A stretch of DNA of 64,000 nt, taken from the NCBI GenBank assembly GCA_032161045.1, contig JAVHTH010000004.1. One strand, written 5' to 3'. The notes beneath the pieces were generated by a model. The model was not told where the DNA came from. It ran no database searches and worked only from the letters and a program-made list of their open reading frames with translations. Positions 1 to 8,534 of this stretch are shown here, in pieces. Position numbers and translations under genes: made by a program. Within the stretch, counting starts at the first letter, position 1, and every line of letters begins with the position of its first letter. Source of the DNA: Fervidibacter sinensis (lineage in GTDB: Bacteria > Armatimonadota > Fervidibacteria > Fervidibacterales > Fervidibacteraceae).

Positions 1-12
1 AGTTCAAACCGA

Positions 13-636
13 TTATCGGGAGTAGAACTCAACGACCAAGTTTTCGTCAACAGGCACATCAATTTGGTCGCGAGTAGGCAAACTCAAAACCCGTCCGGTC
101 AATGTGTTTGTGTCACGACTCAGCCACGATGGGACCGTCCAATCCCCTCGCACCTCAAGTGCCCTTTGAACATCAGGATTGTCGTGCATGTCCTCCTTGA
201 CGGCAATGACATCTCCAACATCAACCAAGTAGGAAGGAATATCAACGGTTTGTCCGTTCACAGTGACATGCCCGTGCACGACCAATTGCCGGGCGTGGTT
301 TCGCGAAAGGGCAAAACCTAAACGGTAAACAACATTGTCAAGACGGCGCTCAAGCAATTGCAAGAAGTTCTCACCAGTGTTGCCCGGCATCTTGGTTGCC
401 ATCTCAAAATAGCGAACGAACTGTTCCTCACGGACATTGTAAATTCGCCTCAGTTTTTGCTTTTCCCTTAATCGCTTCCCGTATTCGGTTTGCTTTCGCC
501 TCAACTCACCGTGTTGTCCCGGCGGTTGCCTTCTTCTGTCCAAAACGCATTTCGTCACACACTTCTCGCCCTTCAAGAACAACTTCACACCTTCTCTCCG
601 GCATAAGCGACAAACAGGACCGATGTAGCGTCCCAT
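13..636 (-). CDS. rpsD: 30S ribosomal protein S4
   Basis: This 207-residue protein is the S4 primary 16S rRNA-binding and assembly protein of the small subunit. The N-terminus carries four cysteines (Cys9, Cys12, Cys26, Cys30), so it is the zinc-binding form of S4. The S4 RNA-binding domain lies at about residues 95-160, with the LDNVVYRLGFALSRNHARQ signature. It is the last gene visible in the alpha part of the operon, 24 bases downstream of rpsK. rpoA and rplQ would be expected beyond the left edge. Its length matches the family. Confidence 0.97.
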   Translation of the reverse strand: MGRYIGPVCRLCRREGVKLFLKGEKCVTKCVLDRRRQPPGQHGELRRKQTEYGKRLREKQKLRRIYNVREEQFVRYFEMATKMPGNTGENFLQLLERRLDNVVYRLGFALSRNHARQLVVHGHVTVNGQTVDIPSYLVDVGDVIAVKEDMHDNPDVQRALEVRGDWTVPSWLSRDTNTLTGRVLSLPTRDQIDVPVDENLVVEFYSR

Positions 637-660
637 GCAATCGTTCGCCTCCTTGCAAAA

Positions 661-1062
661 CTAAACTCTTCTTCGCCCCGCTGGTCTGCAGCCGTTGTGG
701 GGCGTTGGGGTGATGTCTTTAATTGTGCCGATTTCAAAACCCAACGCTTGCAAAGCCCGGACCGCTGTGTCTCGCCCCGGACCGGGACCCTTGACAAGGA
801 TGTCAAGTTTTTTAACTCCCATGTCCATCGCTTTCTTCCCAGCAGTTTGTGCCGCCAATTGAGCGGCATAAGGTGTCCCTTTCTTCGTCCCTTTAAAACC
901 AACTGTCCCACCGCTTGCCCAAACCAGCGTGTTACCTTGTGGGTCTGTGATGGTCACAATCGTGTTGTTGTAGGTTGACTGTATGTGGGCAATGGCATGT
1001 GTGATTACTCTTCTTTCCCTTCGCCGTCTCTGACCTCTTCTCGCTGTTCTTTTTTGAGCCAT
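661..1062 (-). CDS. rpsK: 30S ribosomal protein S11
   Basis: S11 (133 residues) forms part of the 30S platform near the mRNA exit. The protein has the basic N-terminal tail and the family core, including the segment around STYNNTIVTITDPQGN and the C-terminal DITPTPHNGCRPAGRRRV tail. The length is normal. It lies between rpsM and rpsD, which is the standard alpha-operon order. The start is the ATG after a GGAGGTGC ribosome binding site. Confidence 0.97.
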   Translation of the reverse strand: MAQKRTARRGQRRRRERRVITHAIAHIQSTYNNTIVTITDPQGNTLVWASGGTVGFKGTKKGTPYAAQLAAQTAGKKAMDMGVKKLDILVKGPGPGRDTAVRALQALGFEIGTIKDITPTPHNGCRPAGRRRV

Positions 1063-1155
1063 TATTTCCGCACCTCCATTGTGAACGGGCGTTAAAGTAT
1101 GCCATGCCGTTTAGACAATGTTTAGGTCGCAGTTTCAAACGCCAACAATCACTGA

Positions 1156-1545
1156 TTAACCTTTCTTCTTTGACCGCTTGCCTTTCTTCGTCCCAACGGT
1201 CTTTCTTGGACCTTTGCGGGTTCTCGCATTTGAACGAGTTCGCTGTCCGCGCACAGGCAAACCTGCCAAGTGCCTTCGTCCTCTGTAGCACCCGATGTCA
1301 ATGAGCCGTTTAATGTTCTCGGCAATTTCGCGGCGCAAATCTCCTTCAACCTTGTAGTTGCGCTCAATGTAGTCACGAAGCCTTGCCAATTCCTCGTCAC
1401 TGAGTTCCCCCAATTTTCTCATAGGGTCAATTCCGACGGCTTCACAGGCTTTAATTGCCAAAGTCCGTCCTACCCCATAGATGTAAGTCAACCCCACAAA
1501 CAAGCGTTTGTTGTCGGGAATGTCAACGCCCGCAATTCGCGCCAT
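1156..1545 (-). CDS. rpsM: 30S ribosomal protein S13
   Basis: S13 (129 residues) sits in the head of the 30S subunit and contacts the P-site tRNA and the 50S subunit. It begins MARIAGVDIPDNKR, which is diagnostic, and contains the GIG-type helix-hairpin-helix (YIYGVGRTLA) and the RGRRHLAGLPVRGQRT segment. The C-terminus is strongly basic (KKGKRSKKKG). It starts 12 bases after the rpmJ stop. Confidence 0.97.
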   Translation of the reverse strand: MARIAGVDIPDNKRLFVGLTYIYGVGRTLAIKACEAVGIDPMRKLGELSDEELARLRDYIERNYKVEGDLRREIAENIKRLIDIGCYRGRRHLAGLPVRGQRTRSNARTRKGPRKTVGTKKGKRSKKKG

Positions 1546-1557
1546 TCATCGGTCACC

Positions 1558-1674
1558 TCACTTGCCTTGCCTTTGTTTGTGTTTAGGGCGCTCGCAAATC
1601 ACATAAATGCGCCCTCTCCTGCGAACGATTTTGCACTTGTCACACATTTTTTTGACAGACGGTCTCACTTTCAT
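1558..1674 (-). CDS. rpmJ: 50S ribosomal protein L36
   Basis: This 38-residue ORF begins MKVRPSVKKMCDKCKIVRRR and has the zinc ligands of the C+ form of L36 (Cys11, Cys14, Cys27, His32). It lies exactly where L36 is expected, between infA and rpsM. It is small but unmistakable. The start ATG is at 1674 and the TGA stop at 1558-1560. Confidence 0.95.
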   Translation of the reverse strand: MKVRPSVKKMCDKCKIVRRRGRIYVICERPKHKQRQGK

Positions 1675-1705
1675 CTTCGTCTCCCCCTAACAGCAGTTTC
1701 GTTCA

Positions 1706-1924
1706 TCACCTTACTCGGTAAACGATTCTCCCTCTCTTTGGGTCGTAAGGCGAAATTTCAACTTTCACCCTATCGCCGGGGACGATGCGGATAAAATGAA
1801 CCCGCATTCGCCCCGAAACATGAGCCAACACTTCTTGCCCGTTATCCAAAACAACCTTAAAAGTCGCGTTTGGCAACGCCTCTTTAACTGTCCCTTCAAC
1901 CTCAATTGCTTTCTCCTTCGGCAT
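1706..1924 (-). CDS. infA: Translation initiation factor IF-1
   Basis: IF-1 (72 residues from the chosen start, the classical length) binds the 30S A site and works with IF-2 and IF-3. The sequence begins MPKEKAIEVEGTVKEALPNA and contains the S1/OB-fold core with VLAHVSGRMRVHFIRIVPGD. An upstream in-frame start would add nine residues. The ATG at 1924 is preferred because a GGGAGGC ribosome binding site stands just before it. Confidence 0.96.
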   Translation of the reverse strand: MPKEKAIEVEGTVKEALPNATFKVVLDNGQEVLAHVSGRMRVHFIRIVPGDRVKVEISPYDPKRGRIVYRVR

Positions 1925-1963
1925 CTTCCCTGCCTCCCAAATCTCGCTCAAGTTTCATCAAAA

Positions 1964-2782
1964 TTAACCCCGCCAAAGGTCATCTTCACCGTTGGGACCA
2001 AGCGTCAAAATGAGCGGTTCACCGTCCCATGAAATCGCAATTGTGTGCTCAAATTGAGCAGCCAAACTCCCATCTTGTGTTACGACCGTCCATTTATCCT
2101 CCAAAACTTTAACACGAAAATCCCCCGCTGTCACCATTGGCTCAACAGCAAAAGTCATACCCGGCACCAAAACAATTCGCTTCAGTTTCGGTTCAGTGAA
2201 GTTAGGGATTTCCGGCGCTTCGTGCAAATACCTGCCAACCCCATGTCCAACGAGTTCTCGGACGACAGAAAAACCGTGACTTTCAACCCAATCCTGAATG
2301 GCAGCGGATATGTCCCAAACGGTGTTGCCAGCCTTCGCTTGCTCTATGCCCTTGTAAAGCGCTTCAGATGTCACTTTCAAGAGTTTGCGAGCCAATGGGC
2401 TAATTCTCCCCACGCCAACGGTGATGCCAGTGTCAACATGAACGCCTTTGTAGAACACACCCAAATCTATTCCCACAATGTCACCTTCTTGCAACTTCCG
2501 GTCGGTAGGGATTGCGTGAACGACAGCGTCATTGACAGCAATGCAAGTGGCAGCAGGGTAATTTCGGTAGCCTTTGAAGGACGGTGTTGCCCCCATCTTG
2601 CGAATTACCGATTCAGCAATAGCGTCCAAATCTTTCGGTGTCACCCCCGGTTGCACTGCTTCCTTCGCAGCCTTCAAAGCATAATAAGCGATGATACCTG
2701 CTTCTCTCATCCGAGCAATTTCGTCAGGCGACTTTAAGATCAGTTTTGGCTGCTGTTTTGGCTTTACCGTCACTTTGCTCAT
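1964..2782 (-). CDS. map: Methionine aminopeptidase type I
   Basis: This 272-residue enzyme removes the initiator methionine from nascent proteins. The pita-bread metal ligands are visible: Asp in GIDLGVFY and VDTGITV, His in GHGVGRYLHE, Glu in FAVEPMV and Glu in QFEHTIAI. There is a short N-terminal extension of about 15 residues before the usual type I start. The start codon overlaps the adk stop by four bases (ATGA), which implies translational coupling. The adk-map-infA order is standard for this operon. Confidence 0.96.
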   Translation of the reverse strand: MSKVTVKPKQQPKLILKSPDEIARMREAGIIAYYALKAAKEAVQPGVTPKDLDAIAESVIRKMGATPSFKGYRNYPAATCIAVNDAVVHAIPTDRKLQEGDIVGIDLGVFYKGVHVDTGITVGVGRISPLARKLLKVTSEALYKGIEQAKAGNTVWDISAAIQDWVESHGFSVVRELVGHGVGRYLHEAPEIPNFTEPKLKRIVLVPGMTFAVEPMVTAGDFRVKVLEDKWTVVTQDGSLAAQFEHTIAISWDGEPLILTLGPNGEDDLWRG

Positions 2783-3432
2783 GCTAATTTCACCTTTTTC
2801 AAGCGCTCGTAAACCTCATCGGGTTCACCGGAAGAACAAACTTCAACAAGGATGCCTTTTGTCCGGTAATAATCAACCACAGGCGCTGTTTGTTCCCTGT
2901 AGACAGCCAATCTCTTGCGGATGACCTCAGGTTTGTCATCATCACGCTGAATCAATTTTGTCCCGCACTCGTCACAAACCTCGTCGTTTCGTGGCGGTTT
3001 AGACTTAAGGTTGTAAATCGCTTGACAATTCGGGCAAACCCTTCTTGAAGATAGCCGCTCAACAATTTCGTCATCGCTCAAGGTCAGCAAAACCGCTGCC
3101 TTCACCTTCCAACCTAACCGTTGGGTCATTTCGTCCAAAACTTGTGCTTGCGCGAGAGTGCGCGGGTAACCGTCCAAAAGCAAAGGTTTATCCGCACTTT
3201 GAAGGACTTCTTCAACAATTCCGTGCATCACTTCGTCTGGAACGAGCAACCCTTTCTCCATGTAGGCTTTCGCTTGAAGACCTATAGGTGTTTGCTTTTG
3301 AACAGCCTCGCGCAGCAAATCACCTGTTGCAGCATATCGCCACCCATTTTCCTCCGCCCATCGCTGCCCATGAGTTCCCTTACCTGCACCCGGCGGTCCA
3401 AGCAACACGATAACTTCCCTTTGTCCCGACAT
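2779..3432 (-). CDS. adk: Adenylate kinase with zinc lid
   Basis: Adenylate kinase (217 residues) interconverts ATP plus AMP and two ADP. The P-loop is GPPGAGKGT near residue 12, and the AMP-binding and LLDGYPRT segments follow. The lid has a Cys4 set (CPNC and CDEC around residues 132-157), so this is the zinc-containing long-lid form common in thermophiles and Gram-positive bacteria. It lies between the coiled-coil ORF and map. Confidence 0.97.
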   Translation of the reverse strand: MSGQREVIVLLGPPGAGKGTHGQRWAEENGWRYAATGDLLREAVQKQTPIGLQAKAYMEKGLLVPDEVMHGIVEEVLQSADKPLLLDGYPRTLAQAQVLDEMTQRLGWKVKAAVLLTLSDDEIVERLSSRRVCPNCQAIYNLKSKPPRNDEVCDECGTKLIQRDDDKPEVIRKRLAVYREQTAPVVDYYRTKGILVEVCSSGEPDEVYERLKKVKLA

Positions 3433-3467
3433 TTGGTGATCCCTCCATATGTGGCGTGCTTGACTTT

Positions 3468-4499
3468 CTAAGGAGACGGTGTTGGCGAAATTCCGCTATG
3501 GCGCAGAAGTAAATTCACTAACTCCCTTAAATGCCGAACCTCTTCTTCCAAATGTCCAGTCCGTTCCTCCACCACTTGTTGTCTTGTCTTCGCTTCTTTC
3601 AATTCTTCGCTGACATCCAAACGATGAAGAACTTGGCGCAAAGCCAATTGCATCTCTCGGTTCGTCTCAAGGAGCAATCTTTGCGCTTCACGAATTTGAG
3701 CAAATTGTTCGTCATATCTCTGTTCCGTTCTGTCCATCCTTTCAATTGTTTGCTGAAGCGCTGCTTGCATTTGCCTGTTCTCTTCAAGCAACTGCGTCGC
3801 TACTTGCCACAACCTTTCAAACTGCTCATCGTAACGACGCTCCATTTCGCTTATTCGTTCTATCGCTTGTTGAAGCGCTGTTTGAGTTTCTCTCAGTGCA
3901 ACCTGCACTTGCCTGTTTTCCTCAAGCAACTGTGTCGCTACTTGCCATAGTCTTTCAAACTGCTCGTCATAACGACGCTCCATTCCATCAATTCGTTCTA
4001 TTGTTTTTTGCAACACAGCCTGCATTTGCTTGTTCTCTTCAAGCAACTGTGCTGTTACTTGCCATAGCCTCTCAAACTGCTCATCGTAGCGTCGTTCCAT
4101 CCCGTTTATGCGTTCTATTGTTTGCTGAAGCGCTGCTTGCGCCCCACTCAGCGCCGCTTGCATTTGTCTGTTCTCCTCAAGCAACTGCGTCGCTACTTGC
4201 CACAACCTCTCAAATTGTTCATCATAGCGTCGTTCAGATGCTTCTTGTCGTTCCAGAATTCGCTGCAACACCAGTTGAGTATGATGTTGGGCTTCAAAAA
4301 GTTGAGTTAAGGATTGCCAGACACGGGTGAATTCTTCGGCTGTTTGTCGTCTGTGTTCGCGCAATTCTGTTTCCAAACCTTCAACGCGAGCCTGTAGCGC
4401 TTTCAACTCAGGCACAAGCAAATCTTGAATAGCCTGTCTGAATCCACTCACTATGTCTTTAGGGTTCTCCGCTGTCAGTTTCGTTTTCTTTTGCGCCAT
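3468..4499 (-). CDS. Repeat-rich coiled-coil protein of unknown function
   Basis: I do not recognise a function for this 343-residue protein. It is almost wholly predicted coiled coil with no clear membrane segment or signal peptide. Residues 91-299 hold five copies of a unit starting RYDEQFERLWQ, at residues 91, 137, 176, 222 and 261. The spacing alternates 46, 39, 46, 39 residues, differing by exactly one heptad, so coiled-coil register is kept. It lies between secY and adk, where most bacteria have no gene. The start follows a GGAG-like site 29 bases after secY. It could be a scaffold or a filament-forming protein, but that is speculation. Confidence 0.85.
   Translation of the reverse strand: MAQKKTKLTAENPKDIVSGFRQAIQDLLVPELKALQARVEGLETELREHRRQTAEEFTRVWQSLTQLFEAQHHTQLVLQRILERQEASERRYDEQFERLWQVATQLLEENRQMQAALSGAQAALQQTIERINGMERRYDEQFERLWQVTAQLLEENKQMQAVLQKTIERIDGMERRYDEQFERLWQVATQLLEENRQVQVALRETQTALQQAIERISEMERRYDEQFERLWQVATQLLEENRQMQAALQQTIERMDRTEQRYDEQFAQIREAQRLLLETNREMQLALRQVLHRLDVSEELKEAKTRQQVVEERTGHLEEEVRHLRELVNLLLRHSGISPTPSP
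3605..4232 (-). repeat. Tandem coding repeats in the coiled-coil gene
   Basis: Five tandem copies encode the RYDEQFERLWQVATQLLEEN unit. Unit lengths alternate between 138 and 117 bases. The first four copies are nearly identical at protein level and the fifth has diverged (RYDEQFAQIREAQRLLLETN). Confidence 0.85.
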
Positions 4500-4528
4500 A
4501 GGTTTTCACTCCACATTGACATCACACA

Positions 4529-5905
4529 CTACTTGATGAAAGTTTCGTATTGGCGGAGCAAGAGTTGAGCCTCAAGTTGCTTCATCGTTTCAAGGGCGAC
4601 GCTGACAGCAATTAGGATGGAAGTTCCGCCAACGAGGCTGAATTGCGATTCGGGAATTCTCGTCCAAGATGGCACAAGGAACTCAAGCACCGCAACGATT
4701 GCGAGGAACAATGCACCAGCGAAAGTTATGCGAGTTGCCACTCGGTCAATGTATTCAACGGTCTGATGTCCGGGTCGGATTCCGGGGATCACGCCTCCCC
4801 ATTTTCGCAAGTTGTCAGCAATTTCATCTGGGCGGTAGATGATCGCTGCGTAGAAGTAGGTGAAAATGATGACCATGACGCCGTAAAGGAGCAAACCGAA
4901 CCAACTTCCGCCCGGCGTGAACCAATGTTGAATGACGGAGCGAACTTGAATCATGTCAATGGTCCAACCGACGAACGGGACAGTGATCTTGACTGGGAAG
5001 AAGGAAACGAGCGTGACAGGGAAACTGACAACAGCCAACCCGAAGATAATGGGAATCACGCCACCGATGTTGACTGGGATGGGTAAGTAACTCGTCACGC
5101 TACCCAGCCTGTTACCAACCATTCTTCGCGTGTAAGTGACGGGAATGCGACGCTGGGATTGTTGGACATAGACGATGAAAACGAGAGTGAAACCGAAAAG
5201 GGCGAAAAGCAAAAGGACACTGCCCCAAGGGACACCACCAGATATGGCACTTGATATGACCTGTGCTAACTCACCCGGCAACCTCAACACGATGCCTGCG
5301 AAGATGATGATTGAGATTCCGTTGCCAAGTCCACGCTCGGTTATTAATTCGCCGAGCCACATCAAGAAGGCTGTGCCCGCAATCATTGACAAAATTGCCC
5401 ACGCTTGTTGCCAGATGGTGAGGTCTTGCGGTAGAACTGTTCCTCCGCCAGGTAATGGAGTATTCATGAACAGGTGCAGATAGCCGAAACTTTGAAGGAA
5501 GGCAGACAGGATCGTCAAGTATCGGGTTAACCTTGCAAGTTTTCGCCTTCCCCATTCGCCTTCTTTCCGCAATTCCTCAAGTTGCGGGAAGGCTGCAGTT
5601 AGCAATTGAACTATGATGCTGCCGTTGATGTATGGGATGACACCTAAGGCGAAAATTGAGAATTTGCGCAAAGCGCCACCAGTGAACATGTTGATTAGCC
5701 CGAAGAAAGGACCCGCACCTGCGCCTTGAGTGAAGAACCGTTCAATCCCGCTGGTGTCTATGCCCGGGACAGGAATGTGAGAACCGAAGGCATAGACAGC
5801 CAAAGCGAAAAGCAGGAACTTGAAACGGCGCTGCAAATCTGGAACTTTCAACGCCGTCAACGCATTTTGAATTAGGTTGCTTCCCCTGTCAGGTCTCACC
5901 ATCAT
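4529..5905 (-). CDS. secY: Protein translocase subunit SecY
   Basis: SecY (458 residues) is the channel subunit of the SecYEG translocon in the inner membrane. Ten hydrophobic segments are visible, with family signatures such as ALGVIPYINGSIIVQLL, the plug-region YAFGSHIPVPGID and GLGNGISIIIFAGI. It sits directly after rplO (two-base gap), which is the conserved spc-operon order. The first two codons are both ATG and either could be used. Confidence 0.97.
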   Translation of the reverse strand: MMVRPDRGSNLIQNALTALKVPDLQRRFKFLLFALAVYAFGSHIPVPGIDTSGIERFFTQGAGAGPFFGLINMFTGGALRKFSIFALGVIPYINGSIIVQLLTAAFPQLEELRKEGEWGRRKLARLTRYLTILSAFLQSFGYLHLFMNTPLPGGGTVLPQDLTIWQQAWAILSMIAGTAFLMWLGELITERGLGNGISIIIFAGIVLRLPGELAQVISSAISGGVPWGSVLLLFALFGFTLVFIVYVQQSQRRIPVTYTRRMVGNRLGSVTSYLPIPVNIGGVIPIIFGLAVVSFPVTLVSFFPVKITVPFVGWTIDMIQVRSVIQHWFTPGGSWFGLLLYGVMVIIFTYFYAAIIYRPDEIADNLRKWGGVIPGIRPGHQTVEYIDRVATRITFAGALFLAIVAVLEFLVPSWTRIPESQFSLVGGTSILIAVSVALETMKQLEAQLLLRQYETFIK

Positions 5906-5907
5906 GG

Positions 5908-6369
5908 CTAAATCACCACTGCTTTGCCGCCCGCCGCTTCAATCTTTGCTTTGGCGGACGCGCTGAAGTGATGGGCGTAAACGATTAACGGCTTTGTCAG
6001 TTCCCCATCGCCCAAAATCCTAACCCCGTCTTCAATGTCGTCAATGATGCGTCGCTTTACGAGTTCTTCAGGAGTCACAACTTCACCAGCCTCAAATTTT
6101 GCTTCCAACTGCTTGACATTGACGATAGCGTAATGCTTCCGGAAGGGCTCAACAGGCATTGCTTTTTTGCTTTCGCCACGCAATTTAGGGACTCGTTTGT
6201 AAAGTGGCGTTTGTCCGCCTTCAAACCAAGGGGGGACATTTTCCCTCGCTTTTTGCCCTTTTGTTCCCCTTCCGGCTGTCTTGCCTTGTCCAGCAGCGAT
6301 TCCTCGTCCAACCCGCTTCTTCCGCTTTTTGGAACCCGGAGCAGGTTTGAGTTCATGAAGGGCAATCAT
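5908..6369 (-). CDS. rplO: 50S ribosomal protein L15
   Basis: L15 (153 residues) is a late-assembly protein of the large subunit. The glycine- and lysine-rich N-terminal half (KKRVGRGIAAGQGKTAGRGTKG) and the FEGGQTPLYKRVPK motif are diagnostic. The C-terminal domain ends AEAAGGKAVVI-like, here KIEAAGGKAVVI. It lies between rpmD and secY, as usual. Confidence 0.97.
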   Translation of the reverse strand: MIALHELKPAPGSKKRKKRVGRGIAAGQGKTAGRGTKGQKARENVPPWFEGGQTPLYKRVPKLRGESKKAMPVEPFRKHYAIVNVKQLEAKFEAGEVVTPEELVKRRIIDDIEDGVRILGDGELTKPLIVYAHHFSASAKAKIEAAGGKAVVI

Positions 6370-6400
6370 TTCAGTTCTGACCTCCTTCCGTCACTTCTTG

Positions 6401-6577
6401 TCAACTGACAAGATGAGCGACTTTGCGAATCATTCCTCGCACCGATGGGTTATCAGGTAAAGTGACGGTCTTCCCAATTTTGTTTAGCCCCATTGCCTTG
6501 ACAGTTGCTTTTTGATCTTTCGGGCAACCAATTGGACTACGCACCAAGGTCACTTGGAGAAGTTTTTTGCTCGGCAT
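6401..6577 (-). CDS. rpmD: 50S ribosomal protein L30
   Basis: L30 (58 residues from the chosen start) carries the LVRSPIGCPKDQKATVKAMGL signature region and the small ferredoxin-like fold length. The ATG at 6577 follows a GGAGGTGGC site. It overlaps the 3' end of rpsE by 41 bases in another frame, more than is usual, and this suggests tight translational coupling. Confidence 0.93.
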   Translation of the reverse strand: MPSKKLLQVTLVRSPIGCPKDQKATVKAMGLNKIGKTVTLPDNPSVRGMIRKVAHLVS

Positions 6578-7100
6578 GTTCTTCAAGCCACCTCCGGAGT
6601 TTTCTTGGTATAGGCAAGTCACGAACCGATTTGCCGCGCATTTGAGCGATTTCTTGGGGTGAGCGTAACCGGCGGAGCGCATCCAATGTGGCTTGGACGA
6701 CATTGATGGGGTTGCGAGAGCCGTAAACCTTGGTCAGTACATTTCGGATTCCCGCCAATTCCAAAACTGCTCGCACCGGTCCGCTTGCAATAACACCAGT
6801 TCCCGGCGCAGCAGGTTTAAGAAAAACCCTCGTTGCTTTCATTTCGCCCCAAACTTCGTGAGGGATCGTGTCTCCAAGCATTGGGACAGTGACCAACTCC
6901 CGCTTTGCTTTTTCAGCGGCTTTGCGAATTGCTTCGGGGACACCTAAGGCTTTGCCAATAGCAGCACCTACCCTTCCGCGCCCGTCACCGACAACTACCA
7001 ATGCGCGGAAGGACATTCGCTTGCCGCCTTCCATAACTCGCGAAACGCGCCTGATTTCAATTGTTCGCTCTTCAAAACTCACATGTTCGTGCAGTTCCAT
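6537..7100 (-). CDS. rpsE: 30S ribosomal protein S5
   Basis: S5 (187 residues) contributes to decoding fidelity and mRNA entry. The double-stranded RNA-binding-like N domain (VSRVMEGGKRMSFRALVVVGDGRGRVG) and the C domain with GVIASGPVRAVLELAGIRNVLTK are visible. The ATG at 7100 follows AAGGAGGG. The gene begins 19 bases after the stop of the inserted aspartic-protease-like ORF rather than directly after rplR. Confidence 0.97.
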   Translation of the reverse strand: MELHEHVSFEERTIEIRRVSRVMEGGKRMSFRALVVVGDGRGRVGAAIGKALGVPEAIRKAAEKAKRELVTVPMLGDTIPHEVWGEMKATRVFLKPAAPGTGVIASGPVRAVLELAGIRNVLTKVYGSRNPINVVQATLDALRRLRSPQEIAQMRGKSVRDLPIPRKLRRWLEEHAEQKTSPSDLGA

Positions 7101-7119
7101 CCTTTCGCCCTCCTTCGCG

Positions 7120-7497
7120 TTAAATAAATCGCAACCTTGTAACCGATGGGTCAATGATGATGTCCTCGCGCTCCATATCAATTTTCAGTCGCCAAGCCTG
7201 CATCGTTTTTGCACCGATGATCAATTCCTCGGAAAGATTGTCAAGCACCAAAAACTCATCGGAGAAGCGATAGCCATCAATCCAAAAGTCCAGAACGACC
7301 CGTTCGCGCGCGGTGACCGTTGCACCTTGTTGTGCCATCTCAAAAGACATCGGTTGCGGTAAAGGCTCAAGTGTTGCCAACCTTTCAGCGACATCTCGTC
7401 TTACGAACGAGTAACTTGCTCCAGTGTCAAAAAGTCCGTCGGTTTCATGTTCCCCTCTTGAACCGACCAGACGAATTCGCTTTGTTATGATACCCAT
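7120..7497 (-). CDS. Retropepsin-like aspartic protease domain protein
   Basis: This 125-residue ORF has the hallmark of single-domain (retroviral-type) aspartic proteases: LFDTGASYSFVRRD near residue 25, followed by a hydrophobic strand pattern and a second motif with EELIIGAKTMQAWRLKID, which resembles the hydrophobic-Gly segment of the fold. Such domains act as homodimers, each chain giving one Asp. No signal peptide or membrane segment is seen, so it is probably cytoplasmic. It lies in frame with the operon between rplR (16 bases upstream) and rpsE (19 bases downstream), with its own GAGGCG ribosome binding site. Its substrate is unknown. It might process a ribosomal protein or other cytosolic protein, but this is inference only. 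Confidence 0.8.
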   Translation of the reverse strand: MGIITKRIRLVGSRGEHETDGLFDTGASYSFVRRDVAERLATLEPLPQPMSFEMAQQGATVTARERVVLDFWIDGYRFSDEFLVLDNLSEELIIGAKTMQAWRLKIDMEREDIIIDPSVTRLRFI

Positions 7498-7513
7498 TTT
7501 ACTTCGCCTCCCG

Positions 7514-7885
7514 TTAAAACTCCAACCCCGCCTCCCTTGCTGCATCGGCAAGGGCTTTGACGCGCCCGTGATACTTATGACCACCTCTGTCAAAAGCAAC
7601 TCGCTTGATACCCAACTCCAGCGCCCGCTTTGCAATTAACTTGCCCACCTCAATTGCTTGTTGGGTTTTCGTAAGCCCCTGCAATTTGCCCCTGAGTTCT
7701 TTGTCCAGAGTTGAAGCGGCGCACAAAGTTCGCCCAGTTGTGTCGTCAATGATTTGAGCGTAAATGTGTTTCAGGCTGCGAAAGACAGAAAGTCTTGGTC
7801 GTTCAGGTGTTCCAATGACTCGCTTTCTAATTCGCCAGTGTCTTCTGATTCTTCTCTCTTGTCTCGTCTCATACTTGACAGCCAT
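7514..7885 (-). CDS. rplR: 50S ribosomal protein L18
   Basis: L18 (123 residues from ATG 7885) binds 5S rRNA with L5 and L25. It shows the RPRLSVFRSLKHIYAQIIDD core and the C-terminal VAFDRGGHKYHGRVKALADAAREAGLEF signature. A GGAGGGA site lies at the right distance before 7885; a longer start at 7906 is less likely. Confidence 0.97.
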   Translation of the reverse strand: MAVKYETRQERRIRRHWRIRKRVIGTPERPRLSVFRSLKHIYAQIIDDTTGRTLCAASTLDKELRGKLQGLTKTQQAIEVGKLIAKRALELGIKRVAFDRGGHKYHGRVKALADAAREAGLEF

Positions 7886-7915
7886 AGTCCTGTTCCCTCC
7901 GACCAATCGTTCAGA

Positions 7916-8494
7916 TTACTTTCGTCCTTTTGCTGCCTTGCCGGGTTTGAGCCTAATGATTTCGTCGGCATAACGGATGCCTTTACCCTTGTATGCGTCA
8001 GGTGGTCGGATGGCGCGAATTCTCGCGGCGACATTCCCCACCAACGCTTTGTCAATTCCGCGAACGATGATCCGTCCGCACAAATAATCGTTTTGAGGGC
8101 TTGCGGTTTGTGGTTGGACTTCAAAGGTTATTCCTTCAGGCGCATCAACGACGACTGGGTGTGAGTAGCCGACATTCAAAACGATTTGGGTAGGAGATTT
8201 CTGCTCAACCCGGTAACCCATACCGCGAACCTCAAGGACTTTCTCAAAGCCTTTGGTGACACCCTCAACCATGTTGGCAATCAAGGACCTATAAAGACCG
8301 TGAAAGGCGCGAAATTGTCGGTGATCGTTTGGGCGCTCAACAATGATTTGCCCGTTTTCAATTTTCACAATCATCTGCGGGTGAATTGGTTGGCGCAACT
8401 CGCCCTTCGGCCCCTTGACGATAACTGTGTGGTCTTCCAAAGTAACTGTGACTCCTTCAGGGATTGGGATTGGTTTCCTTCCCACTCGTGACAT
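7916..8494 (-). CDS. rplF: 50S ribosomal protein L6
   Basis: L6 (192 residues) lies near the sarcin-ricin loop of 23S rRNA. It begins MSRVGRKPIPIPEGV, the standard start, and both L6 repeats are visible, the second with RGIDKALVGNVAARIRAIRPPDAYKGKGIRY. It has a short basic tail (KPGKAAKGRK). It is flanked by rpsH and rplR as expected. Confidence 0.97.
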   Translation of the reverse strand: MSRVGRKPIPIPEGVTVTLEDHTVIVKGPKGELRQPIHPQMIVKIENGQIIVERPNDHRQFRAFHGLYRSLIANMVEGVTKGFEKVLEVRGMGYRVEQKSPTQIVLNVGYSHPVVVDAPEGITFEVQPQTASPQNDYLCGRIIVRGIDKALVGNVAARIRAIRPPDAYKGKGIRYADEIIRLKPGKAAKGRK

Positions 8495-8534
8495 AGCAAA
8501 TCGCCTCCATTACCGAACTAAATCCCGTGTTCGT

